45,117 nt of DNA. It comes from DASUZB01 sp036377075. GTDB taxonomy: Bacteria; Actinomycetota; CALGFH01. Both the position numbers and the translations under genes were made by a program. This document shows, in pieces, positions 17,697 through 25,235 of the stretch. Location of the stretch: assembly GCA_036377075.1 (NCBI GenBank), contig DASUZB010000301.1:1-45117 (forward strand), in the 5' to 3' direction. The notes below the pieces were generated by a model. The model was not told the origin of the DNA and made no database searches. It saw only the letters and a list, made by a program, of their open reading frames with translations. Each line of letters begins with the position of its first letter. Positions within the stretch are counted from its first letter, which is position 1.

Positions 17697-17723
17697 AACA
17701 AAGTCGTGCATCCCTCTTGACGA

Positions 17724-18167
17724 TCAGAACCGGTTGAGGCACACGACCGCACAGGCCACCAGCACGAACGCGAACCACCGCCCCGAGTCCCTGTCCCAGC
17801 GCACCTGCAGGCGCCGCCAGCAGCTCAACCAGGACAGCGACCGCTCCACCTTCCAGCGATGACGCCCGAGCCGCGCTGAGGAGTCGATCCCACGCCTGGC
17901 GATCCGTGGCATGATCCCGCGGCGGCGGAGGTAGGCGCGGTTGGCCGCGCTGTCGTACGCCTTGTCGCCGTAGACCTTGTCGGGTCGCGGACGCCGCCGA
18001 CCGGATGGGGTCAGCACGGCAGGGACGTCATCCAAGAGCGCTTGGAACATGGTGGTGTCGCCTACGTTGGCGGCGGTGACCACCGGCGTCAGCGGCAGGC
18101 CGCTCGCGTCGCAGGCCAGGTGGAGCTTGCTCCCAGGCTTGCCACGATCGACCGGATTTGCGCCCAC
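17724..18167 (-). CDS. IS5-family transposase, C-terminal frame
   Basis: This frame begins in the transposase core (DHVGANPVDRGKPGSKLHLA), with PLTPVVTAANVGDT and DKVYGDKAYDSAANR. It ends with the catalytic glutamate region HRWKVERSLSWLSCWRRLQV, which corresponds to the DDE E(+6)R motif, and the hydrophobic end VLVACAVVCLNRF. It supplies the second Asp and the Glu of the active site. The ATG at 18167 is probably not a genuine start; the product is expected only by frameshifting from the N-terminal frame. Confidence 0.75.
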   Translation of the reverse strand: MGANPVDRGKPGSKLHLACDASGLPLTPVVTAANVGDTTMFQALLDDVPAVLTPSGRRRPRPDKVYGDKAYDSAANRAYLRRRGIMPRIARRGIDSSARLGRHRWKVERSLSWLSCWRRLQVRWDRDSGRWFAFVLVACAVVCLNRF

Positions 18168-18528
18168 ATGGTCCCCCGCGTTTGGCGCGCACGCTCATGG
18201 TGTCCACGCTCGCCCGCGACCAGTCCAGCCGGCCCTGCTCGCCCAGGCGGTCCAGCACCGCCAGATGAAGGGCGTCGAACACTCCCGCCCTCGCCCACTC
18301 GGTCAGCCGCCGCCAGCAGGTCGTTGGCGAGCCGCAGCCGAGCTCCCGGGCGGGGAGCAGCCGCCACGGGGTTGAGGTGCGGGCCATGTAGACGATCGCG
18401 GCGAAGCAGTTGCGATCGGGGATGGCACGATGCCGGCCGCCATACGGCGGGCGGGGTGGAGCCGGCAGCAAGGGCGCAACGATCGCCCACAGTTGGTCCG
18501 GCACGAGGTCGTCAACCAAGGTCATCAT
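18028..18528 (-). CDS. IS5-family transposase, N-terminal frame
   Basis: The frame begins MMTLVDDLVPDQLWAIVAPL and continues PPRPPYGGRHRAIPDRNCFA, the N-terminal DUF4096 helix-turn-helix of IS5 transposases. The first catalytic aspartate follows in LDWSRASVDTMSVRAKRGG. Immediately after RAKRGG homology moves to another frame at a run of five G. Joining needs a +1 or -2 shift rather than the -1 slippage usual for this IS group, so the copy may be inactive. Residues after the shift (PCGRKSGRSW onward) are nonsense. Confidence 0.75.
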   Translation of the reverse strand: MMTLVDDLVPDQLWAIVAPLLPAPPRPPYGGRHRAIPDRNCFAAIVYMARTSTPWRLLPARELGCGSPTTCWRRLTEWARAGVFDALHLAVLDRLGEQGRLDWSRASVDTMSVRAKRGGPCGRKSGRSWQAWEQAPPGLRRERPAADAGGHRRQRRRHHHVPSALG

Positions 18529-18792
18529 GACGCGCAATCATGCCAGCTCACCCCAAAGGAGCGAAACGACGTCTAAGGATGTGACCACGGCGGGCGCGCC
18601 CACATCGCGACGCTAGCCGGCTGCACGACCTCACCGGCCAGTGGACGCACTTCTCTCGAGCGTGTCCGGCGGATGGGGCGAGCAAGAGCGCTAGTGTGGT
18701 CGCCGTGGAGCCATCGGTCCGATGCGGGCAGCATGCAGGGCGACCAGGGCGCAGTGAAGCCGGGACCGAACTGGCTGGCAGGAGGTTCGACC

Positions 18793-19251
18793 ATGAGCGG
18801 AGAACGAGGAGCGAAGGGCGCTCCACACCCGTTCACCGACGAGGCCCGAGCGCTGGGCATCGACGTCGACGATCCTCGCGCCTTGGCCTGGATGGAGGAC
18901 CACCTGCCCGAGTATCGGCAGCAGGCTTCCGGGCAGCGGCCCTTGTACTGGATCCTCGGAATCGGCTTCGTGGTGGGCCTGGCCGCTCACGTCGGCGGGT
19001 TCCTGCTCAAGACCTCGGCGACGACGGAGCCTCTGTTGCTGGTGGCCGACCTGCTCTACGCGCTCGGCTGGGCACTGTGGACCAGCGTCATCGTGGTGTT
19101 CTTCGTCCAGATCTGGCCGGAGGCCAAACGGCGCCAGCTCAAGCGGTGGCTCGATGCCTACGACGCAGCGCTGCGCGAGAAGGCCCGAGCCGGAAGCGAC
19201 CAGGCGTCGGGGGACGACCAAGCGCCGTCGTCGCGTTCGCGGCCAGGCTGA
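18793..19251 (+). CDS. Two-TM membrane protein, unknown function
   Basis: This 152-aa protein starts at an ATG preceded by GGCAGGAGG at ideal spacing. The N-terminal 45 residues are soluble (HPFTDEARALGIDVDDPRAL, WMEDHLPEYRQQ). Two transmembrane helices follow: LYWILGIGFVVGLAAHVGGFL and LLLVADLLYALGWALWTSVIV. The protein then continues with an amphipathic basic region (WPEAKRRQLKRWLDAYDAAL) and a disordered serine-rich tail. I do not recognise a named family. It is monocistronic and located between the IS and the APC-permease stub. Confidence 0.7.
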   Translation: MSGERGAKGAPHPFTDEARALGIDVDDPRALAWMEDHLPEYRQQASGQRPLYWILGIGFVVGLAAHVGGFLLKTSATTEPLLLVADLLYALGWALWTSVIVVFFVQIWPEAKRRQLKRWLDAYDAALREKARAGSDQASGDDQAPSSRSRPG

Positions 19252-19720
19252 ACCGCCTCCGCGGTATCCGCTGACATGAAAACCTCATGCAGGCCGCTTG
19301 GATCGTGGGCGGCACGATTCATGCCGCCACGCGGCCATTCCGCACTACGAGCACAGGAATTCACCCACGGTGGTCGTTGGCAAGGTCTGGTCGAATATCG
19401 ACGTTCACGTCATCGTCCGAAGGTAGCGGTAGGCGAGTGGCCGTGGTGGCGATGACCCGACCCAGCGCGGCGCGGTCGCATGCGACGCCTTGCCGAGGAC
19501 CTGGTCGACGTCCACGTGACCGTCCCGGGCGGCGCGCTGCCCGCGCTTCCGGGCAAAGCCGAACACTTCCCTTAGATTCCGCCGCCGGTTGCTCACGGGT
19601 CCCTTAGGCCCCGCTCCTAGCGTTGGCCGGGGGCAAGCGGCGGAAGGAGCGGTCTGCGCATCGTGAGCCGGGAAACTGACGACCACCAGCCGGTGAGCGC
19701 GAGCTGGCCGCTGTACCGGG
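19252..19720. other. Intergenic gap, no gene seen
   Basis: About 470 bp with no convincing coding frame. At its right end a GTG-started frame (19663, MSRETDDHQPVSASWPLYR) may be the original N-terminus of the APC-permease stub, which continues in another frame. Confidence 0.4.
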
Positions 19721-19849
19721 CTGAAGGGGCTGGTGCTCGGCCCGCCGCTGCAGACCACGCGGCTGGTGCACGTGCGGCTGCGCAAGGTCGTCGCGCTGGC
19801 CGTGCTGGCGTCCGGCAAGATCCCCTCCAGCGCCTACGGCACCGAGCAG
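19721..19849 (+). pseudogene. APC-family permease N-terminal stub
   Basis: The frame from 19721 reads LKGLVLGPPLQTTRLVHVR then LRKVVALAVLASGKIPSSAY and GTEQ. This is the well-conserved cytoplasmic N-terminus and first half-helix of APC-superfamily amino-acid/potassium permeases (compare L..A.FASD.LSS.AYATEE). The expected D-A-L-SS motif has decayed to GKIPSS. Homology then stops, and the response-regulator gene begins 76 bp later. No ribosome-binding site or start fits this frame. Confidence 0.55.
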
Positions 19850-19925
19850 CCGTTCCAGCTGGGCCGCAGCTCCCGTGCGTGCCACCCGTCGAACCGGAAA
19901 CGACGGCAACCCAGGCGAGGCCGTG

Positions 19926-20375
19926 ATGAGCGGGCGGACGGCAACGGCCGGGCCTGGGCCACCCGTCCGGCTGCTTGTCGCCGACGGCGACCCGTCACTG
20001 CGCCGAGTCCTGCGCCGTGCCCTGCAGGCGCGCGGCTACCAGGTCGCGCTCGCCAACACCACCGGTACCGCACTGGAGCTGGCCGGCGACGAGCATCCCG
20101 ACCTGATCGTCCTGGATCTCAGCCTGCCCGGCGTCATCGACGCGATCCGCGCGCTGCGCCAAGCCGCCGCTACGTCCATCCTGCTGCTGACCTGGCCGAC
20201 CGAGCCCGGCCGGCAGGCCGCGTTGGACGCCGGCGCCCACGGCGTCCTCACCAAGCCGTTCGGGATCGGCCAGCTCCTCGAACGCGTCCAGGCACTGCGG
20301 ACCCCGGCGTACACGCCGCAGGGCCAAGACGAGAACCAGGCAACCGGAACAGAGGCACCATGGACACGAAGCTGA
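19926..20375 (+). CDS. Stand-alone receiver-domain protein, KdpE-like
   Basis: This 149-aa protein has a single receiver domain: acidic pocket D20/D22 (LLVADGDPSLRR), phospho-acceptor D64 (DLIVLDLSLPG) and K110 (GVLTKPFGIGQLL). The alpha3 loop is short; the usual MDGLEV residues after LPG are missing. It has no DNA-binding domain. It overlaps the start of the DUF4118 gene by 16 bp, so the two are coupled. Receiver sequence is closest to KdpE-like regulators, such as the full-length one at 22534-23343. It may act as a phosphate sink or antagonist, or be a KdpE relic. Confidence 0.75.
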   Translation: MSGRTATAGPGPPVRLLVADGDPSLRRVLRRALQARGYQVALANTTGTALELAGDEHPDLIVLDLSLPGVIDAIRALRQAAATSILLLTWPTEPGRQAALDAGAHGVLTKPFGIGQLLERVQALRTPAYTPQGQDENQATGTEAPWTRS

Positions 20376-21166
20376 CCCAGCAGCTCAACGGTGCGGGGTG
20401 GGCCGCAGGTGGTGCTGCCACCAGCCTGTTGATCGGCGTCCTGATCGAACCGTTCCGCCGCACCATCGGCCTGGAGAACGTCACCATCGTCTACCTGGCC
20501 ACGGTCGTGGTCACCGCCGCCTTCGCCGGCCGGGCGGCCGGGCTGGCAACCGCCGTCACCGCCGCCCTGTCCTACGACTTCTTCCTCACCACGCCCTACC
20601 ATTCGCTCGTCATCGACTCGCCCGCGCAGGTCATCACCGTCGCGCTGTTGTTGGCGACCGGGCTTGCCGCCGGCCTGGCCGGCAGTGGCCGGCGGCACCT
20701 GACGCTCGCCGTCGACGAGCAGGCCGGGCTGCTCGGTCTGCTCAACGCCGTCGCGCAGGCCGCCGCCAACGGCGAGAACGCCGACCAGACCGCTGCCGAA
20801 CGGATCCACCGGCTCCTGGACGCCCGCCGGGTCGCGATCCAGCGAACCGGCCAAGCCGGTCCGCCCATGACCACCGTCGCCGACGCCGGCGACCGCGACG
20901 TGCCGCTGGACACCAGGGACCTGCTCCACCTCGACGAGCAAGGCCATACGCTCGCGCGGGAGCACCTGGTCGTCGCCAACGGGCTGGTGCGCTGGAGGAT
21001 GCCGGAGCGCGGCGTGGTCATCGACCTGGCCCACCATGGTTGCCCGGTCGGCTGCCTCATCGTGATCCACGGCCCCGCCCGCCGCACGTCACGGCTCACC
21101 CGGCTCGCCCTCGCCACCGTCGCCGGGACCCTCGCCACCATCGGGCCGACTCCCCTGCGACGTTGA
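20360..21166 (+). CDS. DUF4118 membrane-sensor protein without kinase domain
   Basis: This 268-aa protein begins MDTKLTQQLNGAGWAAGG and carries the KdpD-type four-helix DUF4118 region: AATSLLIGVLIEPFRR, VTIVYLATVVVTAAFAGRAA, LSYDFFLTTPYHSLVI and VITVALLLATGLAAGLAG. A GAF-like segment follows (ANGENADQTAAERIHRLLDA). The FFLTTPYHSLVI stretch matches the family signature FLFLPPYHTFVV seen in the KdpD at 23340. No HisKA or HATPase is present. Together with the overlapping receiver protein it forms a Kdp-like module without catalytic parts. It may hetero-oligomerise with the neighbouring KdpD, which is inference. Confidence 0.75.
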   Translation: MDTKLTQQLNGAGWAAGGAATSLLIGVLIEPFRRTIGLENVTIVYLATVVVTAAFAGRAAGLATAVTAALSYDFFLTTPYHSLVIDSPAQVITVALLLATGLAAGLAGSGRRHLTLAVDEQAGLLGLLNAVAQAAANGENADQTAAERIHRLLDARRVAIQRTGQAGPPMTTVADAGDRDVPLDTRDLLHLDEQGHTLAREHLVVANGLVRWRMPERGVVIDLAHHGCPVGCLIVIHGPARRTSRLTRLALATVAGTLATIGPTPLRR

Positions 21167-21197
21167 GTCCAAGGCGACCAGCCTGTGTACCGGCCCC

Positions 21198-21890
21198 CTA
21201 CCCGGGTGTGTGGGAGCCGCCGGGTTGGCCGCCGAGCAGGCGCCGCACCTCCGGCTCGGCAGCCAGGGTGGTGACGGCGAGCACCTCGTCGCCGGCCTCC
21301 AGTGGGCCGGCCTCGGCGCCTGGCAGCACCTGGTCGCCGCGGACCACGGCGACCAGGGTGGCACCGGGCGGCAGGCCGAGCGCGGCCGGTGCCGCCCCGA
21401 CGGCCGGCGCCTCGTCGTCGAGGGTCACCTCGACCAGCGCGACGCCGCGGCCGCCACGGCCGGCCCGGAGCAGGGTGACCACGTCCTGGACGCCGACGGC
21501 GCTGTCGAGCAGCCAGGTGAGCACGGCCGGGGCCGAGACGGCCGTGTCCACCCCCCAGTCTTGGGTGAACAGCCAGGTGTTCTTCGGGTTGTTGACGCGC
21601 GCGACCACCCGGGGCACGGCGTAGTAGCGCTTGGCGAGCAGGCTCACCACCAGGTTGTCCTCGTCGTCGCCGGTGGCGGCGACCACCGTCTCGACCGTGT
21701 CGAGGCCGATGCGGTCGAGCACCGAAGGCTCGCAGGCGTCGCCGGTGATCACGGTGCGGTCGCCGGCGGCGCGCATGCGCCGCGCGGTCTCGGCAGCCTG
21801 CTCCACCACCAGCACCTCATGACCCTGCTCCACCAGGTGGTCGGTGATGTAGGAGCCCCAGACGCCGGCGCCGGCGACCATCACCCTCAC
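21198..21890 (-). CDS. trkA: TrkA family potassium-uptake regulatory protein (second copy)
   Basis: This 230-aa protein starts at the GTG at 21890, with a GTGA overlap of the upstream trkA stop. Its RCK_N domain begins RVMVAGAGVWGSYITDHLVE with the Rossmann GxGxxG. It continues with RTVITGDACEPSVLDRIGL and VVAATGDDEDNLVVSLLAK. A C-terminal TrkA_C domain (LVEVTLDDEAPAVG) ends LEAGDEVLAVTTLAAEP. Such proteins gate Trk/Ktr K+ channels by binding NAD(H) or ATP. Two adjacent short TrkA proteins match the CeoB/CeoC arrangement of mycobacteria. No TrkH/KtrB channel gene is in the window. Confidence 0.9.
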   Translation of the reverse strand: MRVMVAGAGVWGSYITDHLVEQGHEVLVVEQAAETARRMRAAGDRTVITGDACEPSVLDRIGLDTVETVVAATGDDEDNLVVSLLAKRYYAVPRVVARVNNPKNTWLFTQDWGVDTAVSAPAVLTWLLDSAVGVQDVVTLLRAGRGGRGVALVEVTLDDEAPAVGAAPAALGLPPGATLVAVVRGDQVLPGAEAGPLEAGDEVLAVTTLAAEPEVRRLLGGQPGGSHTPG

Positions 21891-22546
21891 CGGTTGGCCT
21901 CCTCGGCGAGCAGGGCGTCGAGCCGGTCGCGGGCGCCGGCGGCGACCGTGACGCGGACCACGTCGCCCTCGGCGAGCACGGTCGCGGCCTCCGGCACGAA
22001 GGCGCCGCCGAGGCGGGTGATGCTGATCACCCGCAGCCCACCGCCCTCCTCCAGGTCGGCGACGCTGCGGTCGACCAGGTGCTGAGGCAGCTCCAGGCGG
22101 TACACGGAGACCTCGCCGCGGCCGAACGCGGCCTCCTCCTTGAGGGTGCGGTGCTCCAGGTAGTCGCGGACCTTGCGCAGCGCCCAGTCGGTCGAGGAGA
22201 TGGTGACGATGCCGAGCTGCTCGTAGATGGCCGCCCGGCGCGGGTCGTGGATGCGGGCGATCACCCGCGGCACCCGGTAGGTGTCGCGCGCCACCCTGGC
22301 CGTGACCACGTTGGAGTTGTCCCCGCCGGTGACCGCGACCAGGGCGTCGGCGCGGCCGACGCCGGCCAGCTCCAGCACGTCCCGGTCGAAGCCGATGCCC
22401 TCGACGGTCGGCCCGGCGAAGTCCTCGCCGAGGCGGTCGAACGCCTTGCGGTCCTTGTCGATGACGGTCACCGCGTCGCCCTCGGCGGCCAGCGCCACCG
22501 CCAGGCCCGCACCGACGCGGCCGCAGCCGACGATCACCACCCGCAT
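21887..22546 (-). CDS. trkA: TrkA family potassium-uptake regulatory protein (first copy)
   Basis: This 219-aa RCK protein starts MRVVIVGCGRVGAGLAVALA, a canonical NAD-binding motif with D29-type acceptor in VTVIDKDRKAF. It continues with EGIGFDRDVLELAG, DALVAVTGGDNSNVVTARVA and RVIARIHDPRRAAIYEQLGI. The C-terminal TrkA_C (LPQHLVDRSVADLEEG) ends with a DVVRVTVAAG strand. Its ATG lies inside the 3' end of kdpE (13-bp overlap), and its stop overlaps the next trkA. It is therefore translated as part of the kdpD-kdpE-trkA-trkA run. Confidence 0.92.
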   Translation of the reverse strand: MRVVIVGCGRVGAGLAVALAAEGDAVTVIDKDRKAFDRLGEDFAGPTVEGIGFDRDVLELAGVGRADALVAVTGGDNSNVVTARVARDTYRVPRVIARIHDPRRAAIYEQLGIVTISSTDWALRKVRDYLEHRTLKEEAAFGRGEVSVYRLELPQHLVDRSVADLEEGGGLRVISITRLGGAFVPEAATVLAEGDVVRVTVAAGARDRLDALLAEEANR

Positions 22547-23343
22547 GCCACCCAGCTCCCCCCCTCATTCTCCGGGGGGCTACCGCTCGGCGCTGCGTGG
22601 CTACCCGCCGCCTGGGTTCCGGCCCCGCTCTCGAGCCCCCTGGACGCCCCCGTGTCCGGCTCGTCGGCGACGAAACGGTAGCCCATGCCCGGCTCGGTCA
22701 GCAGGATCCTGGGCTCGGCCGGGTCGTCGAGCTTGCGGCGCAGGTTGGCCACGTAGACGCGGAGGTACTGGGACTCCTCGCCGTAGCCGGGTCCCCAGGC
22801 CCGTTCCAGCAGGAAGCGGTGGGTGCACAGGCGCCCGGCGTTGGTGGCGAGCACCTCCAGCAGGCGGTACTCCGTGGCGGTGAGCCGCACCTGGCTCCCC
22901 TCCCTGGTCACCAGCCGGGCGTCGAGGTCGACCTCGACGTCGCCCGCGCGGATCACCCGGGGCCGCTCGGGCGCCACGCCGCGGCCGTGCCGCAGGGCGA
23001 CGCGGATGCGGGCCATCAGCTCGGCGACGCCGAACGGCTTGGTCACGTAGTCGTCGGCGCCGAGGTCGAGCGCGGTCACCTTGTCGCGCTCGGAGTCGAC
23101 CGCGGTCAGGACCACCACCGGCACGTCGGTCCAGGTGCGCAGGCGTCGTAGGACCTCGAGCCCCGGCACGCCGGGGAGGCCGAGGTCGAGCACGACGCAG
23201 TCGGGCTGGTGGGCCTCGACCGCGGCCAGCGCGGCCTCGCCCGAGGCGACGGTCAGCGCCTCGAAGCCGCGCGCCCGCAGGTTGGCCGCGACCGCCCGCA
23301 CGATCGGTGGCTCGTCGTCGGCCACCAGCACCCGGGGGCTCAC
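22534..23343 (-). CDS. kdpE: KdpE-like response regulator
   Basis: This 269-aa OmpR-class regulator has a receiver with D9/D10, phospho-acceptor D53 (CVVLDLGLPGVPG), T80 and K102 (DDYVTKPFG), then a winged helix-turn-helix (VRLTATEYRLLEVLATNAG, THRFLLERAWGPGYGEES, YLRVYVANLRRKLDDPAEP). This is typical KdpE. A 40-residue low-complexity tail follows GYRFVADEPD and overlaps the next gene's start. GTGA overlap with the kinase gene. The likely targets are the divergent kdpFABC promoter and its own operon. Confidence 0.93.
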   Translation of the reverse strand: MSPRVLVADDEPPIVRAVAANLRARGFEALTVASGEAALAAVEAHQPDCVVLDLGLPGVPGLEVLRRLRTWTDVPVVVLTAVDSERDKVTALDLGADDYVTKPFGVAELMARIRVALRHGRGVAPERPRVIRAGDVEVDLDARLVTREGSQVRLTATEYRLLEVLATNAGRLCTHRFLLERAWGPGYGEESQYLRVYVANLRRKLDDPAEPRILLTEPGMGYRFVADEPDTGASRGLESGAGTQAAGSHAAPSGSPPENEGGSWVACGW

Positions 23344-24902
23344 CCGGCCGCTGCCGCCGGCTCGCTCGGGACGGGCGGCTTGGTGCCGGCCACGGGCAGG
23401 GTCAGCACGAAGGTGGAGCCGCCACCGGGCGTGGTCTCGACCCAGAGGCGGCCGCCGTGGGCGCGCGCGATGCCACGGCAGATCGCCAGGCCCATGCCGG
23501 TCCCTCCGGGCCGCCTGCCGCCGGCCTTGAGCCGGTAGAACTGGTCGAAGACGCGCTCGCGCTCCGGTCCCGGGATGCCCGGACCGTGGTCGATCACGCG
23601 GACCTCCACCTCGTCGGACGCGCCGGGCCGGGCCACCACCGCCACCGGTCCGCCAGGGGCGTAGGTGCGCGCGTTGTCGAGCAGGTTGGTGAGGAGCTGG
23701 TCGGCTCGGACCGGGTCGACCAGCACGGTTGGCAGGTCGTCGGGCACGTCGGCGTCGACCCGCTGGCGGGTGCGCTGCCTGGCGCGGCGGACCACGGGGC
23801 TGACCAGGTCGGCCACTGAGGTCTCGACCGGGCGCGGGTCGAGCGCGCCCGCCTCGATGCGCGACATGTCCAGCAGGTTGTGGACCAGCCGGGTGAGCCG
23901 GTCGACCTCGCTGTCGATGGTGGCGAGGAACTCACGGCCCTGCTCGGTGTCCCAGCTCACCTCCTGGTCGAGCAGGCTGGAGGCGGACGCCTTGATCGAG
24001 GCGAGCGGCGTGCGCAGGTCGTGCGAGACCGAGTTGAGCAGCGCGGTGCGCAGCCGGTCCGTCTCGACCAGGGCCTCGGCGTGGCGCCGCTCCTCGTCGC
24101 GCTGCCCCTGCTCGACCGCGAGCGCCGCCTGGTTGGCGAAGGTGGCGAGCACGCGCCGCTCGGCCTCGCCGAAGCCGAGCGAGTCCGGGCCGCCCGCGAC
24201 CACCACCAGCGCGCCGACCACGGTCTCCCCGGCCCGCATCGGCACGGTGAGCGCCCGGCCCGGCTCCAGGTCGCCGCCGGCCGGCCCCCGCACCCCGACC
24301 GACCGGTCGCCGGCCGCGTCGGCGAGTCGCTCGTCGAGCCGGTCGGGCACGGCGCCGTCGACGGCGGCCAGGCGCGTGCCGCCGTCGCGGTCGGCCAGCA
24401 CGATGGCGCAGCCCGCCAGGCCGAACAGGGTGCGGACGGTGCGCGCCACCCGCTCGAGGGTGTCGTCCAGGCTGCCGTGCGCGACCAGGCTGGTGGACAG
24501 CTCGAACAGGGTGCGCGTCTCGCGCTCGCGCCGCTCGGCCTGCACGCGGCGCCGCTCCACCGCGCCGACCAGCAGGCTCACCACCAGCGCGATCAGCAGG
24601 TAGACGCCGAGCGAGAGGTAGTCCTGCCGGTCGCTGACGACGAAAGTGTGGTACGGCGGCAGGAACAGGAAGTCGAAGGCGAGGAAGCCGAGGGCGGAGG
24701 CGACCAGGCCCGGCCCGAGGCCGCCGGTCGCCGCCGCGGCGACGACCACCATCAGGAAGGTCAGCACCACGTTGGTCTTGGAGACGTCCTCGCGGAACAG
24801 GAGCAGCACCGCGGTGGCTGCGGTGGTCCCACCGACGGCAACGCTGTAGCCCAGGGCCGTCCTCGGCCCTGGGACCGCCAGCACGCGCCTGGACACGTCC
24901 AT
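23340..24902 (-). CDS. kdpD: KdpD-type sensor histidine kinase lacking the N-terminal KdpD/Usp part
   Basis: This 520-aa kinase starts directly with the DUF4118 membrane region (TMs at about 17-35, 44-60, 62-80 and 95-113, with FLFLPPYHTFVV). It then has a GAF domain (about 130-265), HisKA with phospho-acceptor H294 (NSVSHDLRTPLASIKASAS), and HATPase motifs (LLDNARTYAP, VIDHGPGIP, GGTGMGLAICRGI). Classical KdpD carries about 370 further N-terminal residues; here those are encoded separately at 29731-30858. I chose the ATG at 24902; the one at 24917 is an alternative. It heads the kdpD-kdpE-trkA-trkA operon, divergent from kdpFABC. Confidence 0.9.
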   Translation of the reverse strand: MDVSRRVLAVPGPRTALGYSVAVGGTTAATAVLLLFREDVSKTNVVLTFLMVVVAAAATGGLGPGLVASALGFLAFDFLFLPPYHTFVVSDRQDYLSLGVYLLIALVVSLLVGAVERRRVQAERRERETRTLFELSTSLVAHGSLDDTLERVARTVRTLFGLAGCAIVLADRDGGTRLAAVDGAVPDRLDERLADAAGDRSVGVRGPAGGDLEPGRALTVPMRAGETVVGALVVVAGGPDSLGFGEAERRVLATFANQAALAVEQGQRDEERRHAEALVETDRLRTALLNSVSHDLRTPLASIKASASSLLDQEVSWDTEQGREFLATIDSEVDRLTRLVHNLLDMSRIEAGALDPRPVETSVADLVSPVVRRARQRTRQRVDADVPDDLPTVLVDPVRADQLLTNLLDNARTYAPGGPVAVVARPGASDEVEVRVIDHGPGIPGPERERVFDQFYRLKAGGRRPGGTGMGLAICRGIARAHGGRLWVETTPGGGSTFVLTLPVAGTKPPVPSEPAAAAG

Positions 24903-24978
24903 GACGGTCACCAGCATAGGAGCAAGATGGTCCCGGCTGGAATCGGCCGCGGCGGCGGCTGTCGCTCCGGGGCGGGAG

Positions 24979-25027
24979 CTTTGCAGATTCTTTGCGCGTT
25001 GCGGGCCACCGTTGACGGCGCCTTTGC
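24979..25027. promoter_or_regulatory. Candidate KdpE operator in the kdp divergent promoter
   Basis: CTTTGC at 24979-24984 and again at 24990-24995 lie 11 bp apart, centre to centre, the spacing used by OmpR/PhoB-class dimers. A third CTTTGC is at 25022-25027, and TTGACG (25012-25017) could be a -35. The sites lie between kdpD (24902) and the first small kdp ORF (25142). The assignment to KdpE is inference. Confidence 0.4.
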
Positions 25028-25141
25028 GTGCCGCATGGAGGGTGGAGGGTGCCCATCTGGACACGAGCCAATCCGGGTTGGGGCGGCTCCGGCCGATACC
25101 CGGGGAAGCACCCCGGACCCCGGACAGTTGGGAGGAACCTC

Positions 25142-25225
25142 ATGGAGGACCTGGTCGTCGTCGCGGTCGTGCTGGCCCTGGCGGCGGTGGCGTTCGCCTG
25201 GCTCGCCTTCGTCGAGCGGGCCTGA
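25142..25225 (+). CDS. 27-aa single-helix membrane peptide leading the kdp operon
   Basis: The peptide reads MEDLVVVAVVLALAAVAF and ends WLAFVERA, one hydrophobic helix with an acidic start. GGGAGG stands 6-11 bp before the ATG. It is 10 bp upstream of kdpF and colinear. Small hydrophobic peptides ahead of kdpF occur in actinobacterial kdp operons. It may be a second KdpF-like subunit, or a leader peptide that couples translation. It is too short for ordinary gene calling. Confidence 0.6.
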   Translation: MEDLVVVAVVLALAAVAFAWLAFVERA

Positions 25226-25235
25226 AGGGATTCGC

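Larger units (their letters stand above)
17724..18537 (-). mobile_element. IS5-family insertion sequence
   Basis: Two overlapping frames together make an IS5-type (IS427-like) DDE transposase of about 265 aa. I could not identify convincing terminal inverted repeats or a target duplication, so the true ends lie somewhat outside these coordinates. A degenerate second copy is at 43805-43905. Confidence 0.75.

Noticed and set aside
17690..18560. Terminal inverted repeats of the IS5-type element
   Set aside because: I compared both flanks by eye and found no convincing matching ends or target duplication.
24918..25141. c-di-AMP (ydaO-type) riboswitch ahead of the kdp genes
   Set aside because: I looked for the conserved GGTAGCC-type core and pairing elements and did not find them.
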